Source: Fibrobacter succinogenes (GTDB taxonomy: Bacteria; Fibrobacterota; Fibrobacteria; Fibrobacterales; Fibrobacteraceae). Taken from it: 64,000 nt of DNA. The stretch is taken from NCBI GenBank assembly GCA_902756345.1, contig CACVQR010000007.1, positions 1 to 64,000 of the forward strand. The letters run 5' to 3'. Under the pieces are notes generated by a model. The model saw only the letters and a list, made by a program, of their open reading frames with translations. It had not been told where the DNA came from and made no database searches. Made by a program: the position numbers and the translations under genes. Shown here in pieces: positions 24,277-34,591 of this stretch (positions are counted from its first letter, which is position 1; every line of letters begins with the position of its first letter).

Positions 24277-27200
24277 ATGATTCGTGCATATATTGCATTG
24301 TGCATTTTGTTTGCTTTTAGTTATGCGCAGGCTGTACAAGTTTCCATAGAAGATAATGGCAATGTTTACCTTCTTTCTACAAAAGGGACTAGGGAGTATT
24401 CTGCCGGCGATACCATTCAACTCAGAGCGTCTACTAGAGATGGCTATGCCTTCGATGAATGGAAAATGGATAATGGTGGTGATTGCGTTATTGACGACGC
24501 TCATTCCATGTCGACCTTTGCCACGGCGTATGAAGGCGGCTATTGCCGTTTTAGACCTTACGCCAAAGAACAAAACTATTTTTATACACTGACTCCTGGA
24601 GCAAGTTCCCCTACTAAGCTGGACTTTAAAAAATATTCGACCATGACGATGAGTAGCGTTTATGGCGTCCGCGTAAAAATCGAACAGGGGGCTAAGAGGG
24701 TGGTTCTTTCCATTTCGAACTATACCCACAAAAAAAGCGTATATAAAAGCCATAGAGGTTTTGATAGCGGAATGTATTCGGGAGGAAATTTCTCAAATGG
24801 TCGACTCGTTTTTTATAGTGATGAATATGAGTACAGTTCTACTCCTTATGATTACTATATCGCTATTCCCGAGGAAAACATTGATAGCGAAGACAAAACG
24901 GCTACGGTTCAGGCGTTTTTAGCCTATTATTTGTCAACTAAAGTGGAGGGCGGCGGTTCTGTTAAACTGGGTCCCTCTGGGAGTGTCCTTATTGAAGGCG
25001 ATACGCAAACTGTTTCCGCCACTCCGAATAAGGGCTATCGCTTTGGCCACTGGAAAACGACCGGCGGCTGCTCTGTTGACGATGAAAATTCTGCCACGGC
25101 GACCATTACCATGGGTGCAAACGATTGCGTTGTCACGGCGGTGTTCAATACGGGCGAAGTCTTTGAACTTTCTTCGACGCCGAGGTCTTTCAACTTGGCC
25201 AAAGATGCTTTCTTGGTAGACGGCAATTATGATTTGCGTACCGTATTCAAGGCACCGGCAACCGGCACCTATGTGATTCATGTAAAGACCAATAGAAGTA
25301 TCAAGTACATTGACAATGGACAAAGTTCCTCATTTAACGCGACCACGGTAAAGACGCTTGCTAGTAATGGACAAATCTCCTTGAGCATGAGTGCGGGAAA
25401 GTCCAACTATATCTTGTTCCGCCAACTGGAAGACTACGGCACAGATGATGTTGAACTGGTGGTGAAGCGAAAATATGCTTTACGCTATGATGTTTATGGC
25501 TCAGGAAGCTATAGCACGAAGAATTGCGACCCCGATTCTTCTTACACGATTACTGCGGGATCTGTGTATGGAAAGATGTTTGACAAATGGAACGTGGTGT
25601 CGGGTACCTGCGAAATAGACAATGAGAACCTTGTGACTGCAAAGGTTCAACTTTCTACGGATTGCTCTGTCAGGGCACAATTTAAAGAGGCTCCCATTCT
25701 GCCCATTACCGAAACCCCCGTCACCTACAAGTTTAGTGTCGATGGCTATGCCAGCGGTTCCAATTACAGAATAAATACGGGATTTGTCCCGACAGATTCC
25801 GGTACCTACAGGCTCACGATTAAACCGGCTCTCTCGACTTCTTTTTATTTGTATGATGATGGCTCCGACAAAACGTTCCCCTCTACAACCGGTAAAAGCT
25901 ATAGCGGAACTGCGACCAAACAGGTTTTCTTAGGAAGCGTCAATACAGACGGCCGGTACCTTCTTTTTAGCACTGGTGCCTCGCAATCCTTAACGCTCAA
26001 CGTCGACCGTACTTACCATATAGAGCTTGTTGGTGACGAAGGTGTTTCTGCCAAGTTTGAAAACGGTTCTTCCCACGACACGACGCACATTAATGGCGAA
26101 ACCATACAAATTACCGCCAGTGCGTCTAGCGGAAAGAGATTTTCGTACATGAAGGTGACTTCGGGTAACTGCACCTTGAGCGACACCGCTGCCCAGAATG
26201 CAAAAGTGACTGTCGATGGAGATTGTAAAATAACCGTATTCTCGGAAGACGATGGTGGTGTTTATCCGATTTCTACAACGTCTTCGAAATTCAACTATGC
26301 CATTCACCGTTCTGAAATCGGTTCAAGTTTTGGCATCAGGACCGTGTTTACGGCGCCTGAAGACGGCGGGTACACTCTTTTTGTAAAAAGTAGCCTGTCG
26401 AACAATGTTTGGGCTTACGACGAAACCTTTACCACAAGGAGTAGCCTCTCGTCCAATGCGTTTAGCGCCACTGAAGGTGAAAAATATTATTTCTACTTGC
26501 AAAGCACCAGTTCTTCCTATTCTCCGGACAAGAACGACACTCTCTCGGTATGGGTTGTCAAAAACGTAAACGTGAGTTCTGCAGTTTCGGGAGCGGGAAC
26601 CGTTAAAGTCAATGGCAAATTGGGTTCCAGCGACGACAAATTTGCCGGAGATTCCATTTCGATTGTGGCGACTGCGGACGATGGGTCGCGTTTTGACCAT
26701 TGGGAAAAAGTTTCTGGTTCCTGTACGATTCGCGATACGGCAAAGGTTAGCACCTTCGTGGCGCTCGCCGGGGATTGCAAGGTAAAGGCGTTCTTTGTAG
26801 AAGGCAAAGTTTTTGAAATTAGCGAAACTCCCAAATGGTTCAATTTCCTTAAAGACGGTGTCATGCGCGACGGTTATATGGGTATACAGACTTCTTTCGA
26901 TGTTCCGACTGCGGGAACCTATAAGTTTGTTACGTATTCTAACACGACCAATTATTATCGTTACCTTTATTCCGATGAAACTTTTGAAGGGGGGACCTAC
27001 AAGTCTTCTAATGTTGATGCCATTGCGGAGGCCGGCAAGCATTATTATGTGTTCCGTGATTATCACAATGTCTCGCAGGTCACGTTTGCCGATTCCATAT
27101 TGATTTCGGTGAAACGTACTTACCGGGTTCATATAGATACCCTGGGAAAAGGCGATGTCACAATCAATGGCTATTACCGTTATGACGATTCTACGGCTGC

Positions 27201-30200
27201 TGCGGGGGATACCCTTCGGCTTGTTGCCACTCCATACACTGGTTATAAGTTCAAAAAGTGGGATATTGTCTCGGGTTCTTGCTCCTTGTCCGATAAGGCG
27301 TCGGCTACGACAACTGTCACGGTCAAGGGGGACTGTAACCTTAAAGCTCACTTTGTTGCAGGTGAAATCTATAGCGTTACCGATACACCCGAGGAATACA
27401 CCTTCAAAGACAATTATTACAGTGGCTCAGCAACTAATGGCGTTCGTTTCCGTTTCGTTGCGCCGGATGACGGTAAGTTCGGTATTGTGGTAAAACGTAA
27501 AAATCAAGCTAACTATGTTACATATTACAAGTGCGCTAATGCGGGCTGCACAAGTACCTCTACTTCCAGAAGTGTGTATACCGCTTATATAGACTCTGTA
27601 ACCGTTTCAAAGGGCGACTCGGTAAACTTCAAAGTGGTGCCCTACAGTGTCGCTATCGCCAACGGGGATACTATTTCGGTCCATTATGTAGATTTGAATG
27701 AAAAACGCCTTGTCATAAAACTCCTGGCTGATTCCTTGGGGACAGTTACTCCCAGCGCGGGCTATACAGATGTGATTTCTGGCATGGACTACAGTATTGA
27801 CGCTGCGGCGACTCGCTTTGGTTACCGATTTGATCAATGGAGTGTGAAGTCCGGTAATGCGACTATTGCGAATAAAGATACTAGCCATACATTTGTCAGC
27901 ACGACCAACGATGCCACCGTTCAAGCTCACTTTAGAAAAGGTGATATCTATGAAATTGACAAAACGGTAAAGTCTTTTGTTTTTAGCACTGACTACTATT
28001 CCGATTCTGTTTACCGCAAAAAATATGAAGTGGCGTTGAAATGGACTCCTCCCGATACGGGAACCTTTATCTTGGATATTGAAGCTCCGCAGGCAAGCGT
28101 GTATGTGTACGCTTTTGGCAGTAGTTCCACATTCAGGTCTTATAATACCTATAAGAGTTTTAGTAATAAGTACAGCTTCCCTGTTACCGTAAAAAATAAG
28201 GGTGAAACACTGTATTGGACCGTTGCTCCCAATAGCTCCAGCTATTTTAACAATTCATTTACGGCGACTATACGGGGCTCGGTATCCCTGAAGGTTGTCG
28301 CTGGCAGCAATGGATCTATATCGAGTTATTCGGAAATAAAACTTGGTGCAGGTCAAGATACTACCGTTACCGCCTATGGAAATATGGGCTATCTCTTTGA
28401 CGAGTGGCGAGTGGTTTCGGGCGGTGCGTCTATAAAGAACCCGACTTCACGCTCTACCAAGGTGACTGTCAACAAGGACGCTGTTATTGAAGCCTCGTTC
28501 CGTAAAGGTTCCATTCAAGATATCGGTTATGACGAAAGTGAGTTTACATTCTATAAGGACAAGTATACCGACAACAGCAGATTCAACAACTATGTATTCA
28601 TGACCTGGACCGCTCCTGATTCTGGTGTGTACTTTATTGATTTCGATATTTCGGGATACAGCTATCTCTATAGTTTTGGTACGGATTCTACGTTCTCAAG
28701 ATCTTCTTCGAAGTATTACTATTCCGGTAAGAACAGCTTCGCTTTCACGGGTGCTTCGGGTATTCCGCAGTATTGGGCCTTGGGACCTTATTATGCTAGC
28801 GACAGTTCTGGATCCAGTAAAGTAAAAATAAGCAGGGGGTATGAACTTTCCGTTAATGTTGATGCTTCTATGGGAACGATTAATACGGATAGCAAGATTG
28901 CTCTGCATAAAGGACGTGATACAATCATTACGGCCAGCAGCAAGGTGGGGTATTTCTTTGACGAGTGGAGTAAAGTTTCTGGTAGTGTGACGATTGGCGC
29001 TTCAACCCAGCGTTCGACAAAGGTATCTATCGAAAGTGATGCTACGGTAAAAGCGAAGTTCCATAAGGGACCTGTTCAGAAAATTGGAACAACAGCAAAG
29101 ACCTTTACCTTTAATAAGGACGCTTTTACGGACCATTCGAGCCATCTGTATGATGTCGCCTTGACATGGACCGCTCCGGATTCTGGCTGGTATTACCTGG
29201 AAATTGAAAGCCCTGATAGTAACATTACCCGTGGCTACCTTTGGAACTATGGTACGGATTCTACCTTTAGAGGTTCCTATAGTACCTACACCTTGCCTGT
29301 CACATACCTGTTCCAGGGGACTGCCGGGGTGCCCCAGTATTGGTCTTTCCAACGGTATTATTCTGCGGATTCCAGTAAACGCATTACGGTGAAAATCGTA
29401 AAGTCCGCTCAAATCATGGTTGTCTCGGATGGTCATGGAACGGTGACGCCCACAACTCCGAAACCTGCAAGTCCGACGAGCACGGTAAGCATTACCGCAA
29501 CATCGGATTTCGGATACAAGTTCAAGGAGTGGGCTGTTACGTCTGGCACCCCGGATATCGGAGATACCAAGAGCGCAAACACCACGGTAAAATCTGCGGA
29601 CAATGCCACCGTCAAGGCTACCTTTAACAAGGGTACTATACACACCATCGGCGCCACCTCCAAGGACTTTGTCTTTGCTAAAGACTACTATACCGACACC
29701 ACCGGGTTCAAAAACCAGGTGTTCATGTCTTGGACCGCGCCTGATACCAACTGGTACTTTATAGAAATCTCTGCCGATTCTGGCGTTAATCTTAATTTAT
29801 ACAGCTACGGAACCGACTTGAAAAATAGGACCGGCCGTTTGAAAAAAGTGAACGGGAAAAGCATTTTGTCCTTCCAGGGAACAAAGGGTGCGGTGCATTA
29901 CTGGTCGCTTGGTCCCGTGCTCGCTCGCGATAGCCTTGCGGAATTTTCTGCAAAGATTGCCATTCCGTACGTGCTTACAGTCGAGTCCGATAATCATGGT
30001 ACGTCACATCCCAACGGGTCCATCGTTTTGCCTTCGGGCGGCGACACTACCGTCATGGCCATTCCGTACGGCGGATATGTTTTCAGCAAATGGTCCGTAA
30101 CCAAGGGGAATGTGACCATCGCAAACCCCACAAGTGAAAAAACGAAAGTAACCCCCATCGATACAACTTGTTCCATAAAGGCAAATTATGTAGTGGACCT

Positions 30201-33200
30201 GACCACCGTTCCGAAAGTTGACATTCAAGGAATCAACACTGCCGACCATCCTAGAATTTGCAGCATCGTTTCTGTGGTGGATTCCAACAGCGGAAAGTCG
30301 ATTTTCGATTTGGATTCTTCTGATTTCGTTTTATTCGAAGACGGGAAATCTCTCCCCGCAACTGTCACAAGCCCGAAAAATGTGATGGGCGTATCCGTCG
30401 TATTTGTTGTTGACGAAAGCGGCTCCATCGGTGCCATTCAAGATGCGGCCAGAGAATATGTAACCCGTTTTGTGAACGAAATGGAGGAGTTCGATAGGGT
30501 TGCCATTATCGGCTACGTAGATACCGTTCGAGTGGTGCAGGGCTACACGGCCGATAAGGACAGCCTCTTAGGTGCCGTGAAACGGCTAAAGTTTACCGGG
30601 GCGTACGAAGACATCGCCCTCGGTGCCTACAAAGGTGTGGAACTCGGGGCCGATTTAGGCGGACCCAAGGCAATCATCGTATTTTCGGACGGTAGATCCG
30701 ACCATAAATTATACACGGCTTCTACTGTTGTAGCGCTTGCCGAGAAATATGCGACTTCCATCTATACTATCGCGTTCAAAAAAAGCGCAGAATATTCCAC
30801 CTCGCATTCCAACTACGGCTTCGACATCTTGCAGGACATGTCCGCAGGAACGGGAGGTCGCTATTACGAAACGGCGGGCATTACGGAAACGAGGGAAATC
30901 CTTGCCCAAATCCGTCATGACATGCAAACCCGTTACACGGTATGCTACACGACGCCGGATACGATAATCGATGGCGACATTCACCATGTTAAAATCGGCG
31001 TCAGCTATCGCGGCAAAAAGGCTTCCGATACGGCGAGCTGGCGAGAGGATTTCTTGCCGCCTAAGGTGACTTTGACTAAGGCGACCGCGGGCCTTGTGGG
31101 CAAGGAACTTAAATCGGATTCCTTGAATATCGGCGTTCTCGTTTCGTCTAGAATCTCCATGAAATCCGTGAAGGCTTTTGTCCGCACGCATGGAGATACG
31201 TTGTCAACATATAAGCAACTTACCATGAGAAAAGTGAAGGATAGCACTTGGACGGTCACGGTTCCTGAAGACTATCTGGTTTCTCCGGGTGTTGATTTTT
31301 ATGTGACGGCGACGGATTCCCTGGGGCGTGATGCAAGCACACCTTCTGTTGTTTCCCCGGAAAGAAATCCGTACACCATTTATGTCAAGAACCTTAAATC
31401 CAGCATTGCGCTTTTGACAGAAGGTTGTGTGGATACGCTTCAAACCGAGGTGAAGTTGAGTTTTGAGGTACGCGACATTGAAGGTGTCAGCTCGGCAAAG
31501 CTTTTGTATAGAAACAGCGACAAGGTGCCTTTCGATACTTTGCCTATGGTGCGCCGTAGCAGAACCAGCGATTACTGGGACGTGATGGTGCCTTCAAAGG
31601 CGTTTGGCAGAAGCGGACTGCAAATCAATGCCGAGGCGTGGGATGTTCTGGGCGAAAAGACCACTTGGCTTACCACAGAGAGAGTCTTGATTGAGGGCTG
31701 CGAAGCTCCGGCCGCTCCAGATGAAAGGGACCGTATCAAAATCGTAAATGCGGATTCTGCCGGAAAGTCTATCAAAAGATCGACGAAAAAGATCAGGTTG
31801 ACTCTAGAAAGTCAAGATTTTACGCGGGGAAAGGATACTCTTAAGGTTTCGCTTTCTTGTCTCTCTTCTGGCGATATTGAAAGCGACCTGAAGGTTGCCG
31901 AAAAGAAGCCCGGCTATTACGAGATTACAAAGGACATCGAGAAAAATGAATATGCGCCGAAACGCGGTGACGGAAAGATTTCTTGCGATGCTACGGATAC
32001 CCTTGTAGCGGAATTCAAGGATCCTGTGTACAAGACCATCGCCCGCAAGAGCGTCGTGGTGTCCGATGACATCGAAATCGCTTACCGTTTCTTGAAAAAG
32101 AAAGGCGGGGCGGATTTGGATTCTGCAGAAACCACCGACAGCGTGGCGTTTGTACTCCGCGTTACGGCCGAAAGCAAGTCGATGTATGACCGCGATACGA
32201 TCAAGGTCATTCTGTTCACTGATACCGGCGATACCATTAAGCTTAAGGCTGTAGAAACCGATGTGTATTCTTCGGAATTTGAAGTGAAATCGGCGTTCTA
32301 CTATGTCGAAGACAAGAAGGAACTGAAAAGTAAGCGCCTCGATGCTGTTTTCGACTACAAGAGTTCCGATAACCGCATCAAGATTTATGCTGAGGTCGAT
32401 GGCGACGAGTCTTCGTTAAAGTCCCGCGACTCGCTGATTGTCTATTCCGATTATTCTGCTGCAGACTATGCCGAAATTTACGACAGCGACAAGGATGGCC
32501 GCGCCGATTCCGTTCGCATTCACTTTATCGAGCGCCTTTCCGAAAATATCGTAAGCATCGATACGGTCTTTTGGAATGCTGCCGGAAAGACGTGGAAAAA
32601 GGCGTCCAAGAGCAAAATGCACTTGAGTGAAGATTCCCACTGGGTGGAATCCATTATCAAGGACCCGTTCGATTACGGCGTGACCTTTGCCGATAAGGAC
32701 AAAACCCCTTACTTGCGCATGACAAAGACTGCTGCCGACCGCCCGCAAAAGGTGGAACTCCGGGATAAAATTGGCCCGGTTCCCGTGAAGGCGGAAAAGC
32801 ACCCTGGCCGTGTCCCGACTGTGGAATACATTGAGGAATCTTACGGCATTCCGCCCGACACCTTGTTCGTAGAAATGTCCGAACCGATTTCCACCAAGGA
32901 AAAGAAGGAACCTTGGAAAAACTTGTTCCGCTATTCCGCTCGCTGCTCCGATACGGCGAGCATGGCACTGCGCGTTCAAGGTGAACCGAAGGTTAGCGAA
33001 TCTGGCAAGGAATGGACGATTGTCCTTAAGGACAACAACTTGCTGGTGGACAACTGCATTCGCACAAACCCCGCCTCGGGTTATGTTGACCCTCAAAAGA
33101 ATGCCGTTGGAATTGGAGGCGTGTCGGTGGGCGGCCAGAACAGCGATATTTACCTTTACGAGGTGTCTTCCAATATTCGCCTTTTAAAGAAAGATAAGAA

Positions 33201-33549
33201 ACCGAAGTGGATACCCCCTGAAGAAGAGGAATGGGAACCTGTTCCTGATTCCTTGCAGACGATCCGCATTTCGTCTATTGCCCCGTACAAGGCCCGCGTC
33301 ATTATTTACGATAACTATTCCAATGTGGTAACATCGTTTAACCAAACATTCACCAAGGAAGAAATGGAAATGGATTCCCGCGGTAATGAAAACGACCATT
33401 CCAAGCTAGGATTTCTTTATTGGAACGAGCGCAGCTCCGAAGGTCGCAAGGTGGGTGACGGCGTGTACATCTGGAGAATTGATTTCAAGTTTAACGATGG
33501 TCACAAGGAATATCGACTGCTCAAGACCGGCGTGAAACGCCACAAGTAA
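24277..33549 (+). CDS. Giant secreted multi-repeat protein with VWA domain (~3,090 aa)
   Basis: Signal peptide (MIRAYIALCILFAFSYAQA), then eleven InlB-type B repeats whose FxxW cores lie near nt 24440, 25034, 25573, 26131, 26685, 27244, 27823, 28390, 28951, 29515 and 30076, a period of about 560 bases (187 aa). Between them are beta modules resembling pre-peptidase (PPC) domains (FxFxxDxYTD...WTAPDSGxYxxxI). Repeats 2-6 carry a conserved Cys pair; 7-10 have none. A VWA domain follows (near nt 30190-30960) with MIDAS residues in FVVDESGSIG and FSDGRSD. The last ~850 residues are Ig-like and Lys/Asp-rich. They end in GDGVYIWRIDFKFNDG, like FlgD/T9SS-type C-termini. AGGAGA precedes ATG 24277. 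Likely an adhesin or surface fibre protein that binds a ligand or metal; the target is unknown. Confidence 0.85.
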   Translation: MIRAYIALCILFAFSYAQAVQVSIEDNGNVYLLSTKGTREYSAGDTIQLRASTRDGYAFDEWKMDNGGDCVIDDAHSMSTFATAYEGGYCRFRPYAKEQNYFYTLTPGASSPTKLDFKKYSTMTMSSVYGVRVKIEQGAKRVVLSISNYTHKKSVYKSHRGFDSGMYSGGNFSNGRLVFYSDEYEYSSTPYDYYIAIPEENIDSEDKTATVQAFLAYYLSTKVEGGGSVKLGPSGSVLIEGDTQTVSATPNKGYRFGHWKTTGGCSVDDENSATATITMGANDCVVTAVFNTGEVFELSSTPRSFNLAKDAFLVDGNYDLRTVFKAPATGTYVIHVKTNRSIKYIDNGQSSSFNATTVKTLASNGQISLSMSAGKSNYILFRQLEDYGTDDVELVVKRKYALRYDVYGSGSYSTKNCDPDSSYTITAGSVYGKMFDKWNVVSGTCEIDNENLVTAKVQLSTDCSVRAQFKEAPILPITETPVTYKFSVDGYASGSNYRINTGFVPTDSGTYRLTIKPALSTSFYLYDDGSDKTFPSTTGKSYSGTATKQVFLGSVNTDGRYLLFSTGASQSLTLNVDRTYHIELVGDEGVSAKFENGSSHDTTHINGETIQITASASSGKRFSYMKVTSGNCTLSDTAAQNAKVTVDGDCKITVFSEDDGGVYPISTTSSKFNYAIHRSEIGSSFGIRTVFTAPEDGGYTLFVKSSLSNNVWAYDETFTTRSSLSSNAFSATEGEKYYFYLQSTSSSYSPDKNDTLSVWVVKNVNVSSAVSGAGTVKVNGKLGSSDDKFAGDSISIVATADDGSRFDHWEKVSGSCTIRDTAKVSTFVALAGDCKVKAFFVEGKVFEISETPKWFNFLKDGVMRDGYMGIQTSFDVPTAGTYKFVTYSNTTNYYRYLYSDETFEGGTYKSSNVDAIAEAGKHYYVFRDYHNVSQVTFADSILISVKRTYRVHIDTLGKGDVTINGYYRYDDSTAAAGDTLRLVATPYTGYKFKKWDIVSGSCSLSDKASATTTVTVKGDCNLKAHFVAGEIYSVTDTPEEYTFKDNYYSGSATNGVRFRFVAPDDGKFGIVVKRKNQANYVTYYKCANAGCTSTSTSRSVYTAYIDSVTVSKGDSVNFKVVPYSVAIANGDTISVHYVDLNEKRLVIKLLADSLGTVTPSAGYTDVISGMDYSIDAAATRFGYRFDQWSVKSGNATIANKDTSHTFVSTTNDATVQAHFRKGDIYEIDKTVKSFVFSTDYYSDSVYRKKYEVALKWTPPDTGTFILDIEAPQASVYVYAFGSSSTFRSYNTYKSFSNKYSFPVTVKNKGETLYWTVAPNSSSYFNNSFTATIRGSVSLKVVAGSNGSISSYSEIKLGAGQDTTVTAYGNMGYLFDEWRVVSGGASIKNPTSRSTKVTVNKDAVIEASFRKGSIQDIGYDESEFTFYKDKYTDNSRFNNYVFMTWTAPDSGVYFIDFDISGYSYLYSFGTDSTFSRSSSKYYYSGKNSFAFTGASGIPQYWALGPYYASDSSGSSKVKISRGYELSVNVDASMGTINTDSKIALHKGRDTIITASSKVGYFFDEWSKVSGSVTIGASTQRSTKVSIESDATVKAKFHKGPVQKIGTTAKTFTFNKDAFTDHSSHLYDVALTWTAPDSGWYYLEIESPDSNITRGYLWNYGTDSTFRGSYSTYTLPVTYLFQGTAGVPQYWSFQRYYSADSSKRITVKIVKSAQIMVVSDGHGTVTPTTPKPASPTSTVSITATSDFGYKFKEWAVTSGTPDIGDTKSANTTVKSADNATVKATFNKGTIHTIGATSKDFVFAKDYYTDTTGFKNQVFMSWTAPDTNWYFIEISADSGVNLNLYSYGTDLKNRTGRLKKVNGKSILSFQGTKGAVHYWSLGPVLARDSLAEFSAKIAIPYVLTVESDNHGTSHPNGSIVLPSGGDTTVMAIPYGGYVFSKWSVTKGNVTIANPTSEKTKVTPIDTTCSIKANYVVDLTTVPKVDIQGINTADHPRICSIVSVVDSNSGKSIFDLDSSDFVLFEDGKSLPATVTSPKNVMGVSVVFVVDESGSIGAIQDAAREYVTRFVNEMEEFDRVAIIGYVDTVRVVQGYTADKDSLLGAVKRLKFTGAYEDIALGAYKGVELGADLGGPKAIIVFSDGRSDHKLYTASTVVALAEKYATSIYTIAFKKSAEYSTSHSNYGFDILQDMSAGTGGRYYETAGITETREILAQIRHDMQTRYTVCYTTPDTIIDGDIHHVKIGVSYRGKKASDTASWREDFLPPKVTLTKATAGLVGKELKSDSLNIGVLVSSRISMKSVKAFVRTHGDTLSTYKQLTMRKVKDSTWTVTVPEDYLVSPGVDFYVTATDSLGRDASTPSVVSPERNPYTIYVKNLKSSIALLTEGCVDTLQTEVKLSFEVRDIEGVSSAKLLYRNSDKVPFDTLPMVRRSRTSDYWDVMVPSKAFGRSGLQINAEAWDVLGEKTTWLTTERVLIEGCEAPAAPDERDRIKIVNADSAGKSIKRSTKKIRLTLESQDFTRGKDTLKVSLSCLSSGDIESDLKVAEKKPGYYEITKDIEKNEYAPKRGDGKISCDATDTLVAEFKDPVYKTIARKSVVVSDDIEIAYRFLKKKGGADLDSAETTDSVAFVLRVTAESKSMYDRDTIKVILFTDTGDTIKLKAVETDVYSSEFEVKSAFYYVEDKKELKSKRLDAVFDYKSSDNRIKIYAEVDGDESSLKSRDSLIVYSDYSAADYAEIYDSDKDGRADSVRIHFIERLSENIVSIDTVFWNAAGKTWKKASKSKMHLSEDSHWVESIIKDPFDYGVTFADKDKTPYLRMTKTAADRPQKVELRDKIGPVPVKAEKHPGRVPTVEYIEESYGIPPDTLFVEMSEPISTKEKKEPWKNLFRYSARCSDTASMALRVQGEPKVSESGKEWTIVLKDNNLLVDNCIRTNPASGYVDPQKNAVGIGGVSVGGQNSDIYLYEVSSNIRLLKKDKKPKWIPPEEEEWEPVPDSLQTIRISSIAPYKARVIIYDNYSNVVTSFNQTFTKEEMEMDSRGNENDHSKLGFLYWNERSSEGRKVGDGVYIWRIDFKFNDGHKEYRLLKTGVKRHK

Positions 33550-33600
33550 ATCGAACGGAACCGATTCGTCTGACGAAAATCGAGACGAGGTTCTTTACCC

Positions 33601-33622
33601 AAAGGCCCTGCGGGCCTTTTTT
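33601..33622 (+). terminator. Intrinsic terminator of the giant gene
   Basis: AAGGCCC-TGC-GGGCCTT followed by TTTT, about 50 bases past the stop codon. Confidence 0.85.
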
Positions 33623-33633
33623 ATGATACGGGG

Positions 33634-33716
33634 TGTATCATTTACGCATAAAATGCGTTTTAATGTTTGTCTAAAATGCTAAAAACGTGTAAAATTCTTT
33701 AACTTTGTATCATTTA
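33634..33716 (+). promoter_or_regulatory. Direct repeat TGTATCATTTA, possible operator
   Basis: TGTATCATTTA occurs at 33634-33644 and again at 33706-33716; the second copy ends four bases before the -35 hexamer of the TIGR02147 gene. The first copy is the right arm of a TGATAC-GGGG-TGTATCA hairpin, and an ACGCA...TGCGT hairpin follows. The exact repeat and its place suggest a regulator site. Confidence 0.45.
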
Positions 33717-33720
33717 ACTA

Positions 33721-33757
33721 TTGACAAGGCAATTTTCACGAAATATATTTATGAATA
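33721..33757 (+). promoter_or_regulatory. Sigma-70-type promoter that predicts a leaderless mRNA
   Basis: TTGACA (33721-33726), a 17-base spacer, then TATATT (33744-33749). Transcription should begin at about 33755-33757, and an ATG lies exactly at 33757. The ATG at 33751 is only two bases past the -10 hexamer, so it should not be transcribed. No Shine-Dalgarno sequence is possible for this start. Confidence 0.7.
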
Positions 33758-34590
33758 TGAAACCGATAGTTGAATATCAAGATTATCGCATCTTCATGAG
33801 CGACTATTACGAGGAACGCAAAAGAAGTTCCGCTTTTTCGTGGCGTGAATTTGCAAAAATTGCGGGGTTTACTTCGCCCTCGTACCTGAAGCTGGTATGC
33901 GAAGGCAAGAGTAGCTTGAGCCGCGTGACCATGGAGCGTGTGGCGGTTGCCATGGGGCTTGTGGGCTACGAGGTGGACTACTTTAAGGCGATGGTGAATT
34001 TTGGCAATGCCAAGAAAGACGTTGCCAAAAGGCGCTACTTTGACGAAATGCATGCGATTGCAAGTGCGCACAAGGTTCGCGTTATTGACAAGGCGGCATT
34101 CGAATTTTATGACAGCTGGAAAAATCCGGTGATTCGTGAACTTGCTCCCATGATGCCGGGTGCCATGCCGGGCGAAATCGCAAAGATGTGCAACCAAGAT
34201 ATTTCTGCCTATGAAGTCCGCAAGTCCCTGATTTTCTTGGAACGCACCGGGCTCCTTAAAAAGGTTGGCGAAGAAACTTACGAACAAACTGAAAAGTCGG
34301 TGAAGGGTTCAAAAGAAGGGCTCCCCATCGCGATTCGTTCAATGCATCGCGAAATGGGACGACTTGCCGTCGATTCGCTTGAAAAATTCGATTCCAGCGA
34401 ACGCAACGTGACTGGTATTACGATGGGCTTGAATCGCGAAGCCTACGAAAAGATTGTTGACGAACTTGATGATTGCCGCAAAAAAATCGTGGCGATTGCT
34501 GCGGAGTGTGGCGAACTGGATCAAGTTTATAGGTTAAATTTACAACTGTTCCCCCTGACCAAGCAAGTCAAGGGCTCTAAGGAGAACTAA
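33757..34590 (+). CDS. TIGR02147-family protein (Fibrobacter paralogous family)
   Basis: A 277-aa cytosolic protein starting MKPIVEYQDYRIFMSDYYEE. This start with YxDYRxFLxDYYxxRK is the hallmark of TIGR02147, a family expanded in Fibrobacter. An N-terminal helix-turn-helix-like part follows (FSWREFAKIAGFTSPSYLKL, then SLSRVTMERVAVAMGL), and the middle contains a winged-helix-like stretch (ISAYEVRKSLIFLERTGLLKKV). The C-terminal ~80 residues (RSMHREMGRLAVDSLEKF) match the rest of the family. A DNA-binding regulator is therefore plausible but unproven. The start is set by the promoter (see 33721-33757). The stop is next to the ATG of a lipoprotein gene, so the pair is co-transcribed; the protein may control its partner's operon. 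Confidence 0.85.
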   Translation: MKPIVEYQDYRIFMSDYYEERKRSSAFSWREFAKIAGFTSPSYLKLVCEGKSSLSRVTMERVAVAMGLVGYEVDYFKAMVNFGNAKKDVAKRRYFDEMHAIASAHKVRVIDKAAFEFYDSWKNPVIRELAPMMPGAMPGEIAKMCNQDISAYEVRKSLIFLERTGLLKKVGEETYEQTEKSVKGSKEGLPIAIRSMHREMGRLAVDSLEKFDSSERNVTGITMGLNREAYEKIVDELDDCRKKIVAIAAECGELDQVYRLNLQLFPLTKQVKGSKEN

Positions 34591-34591
34591 T

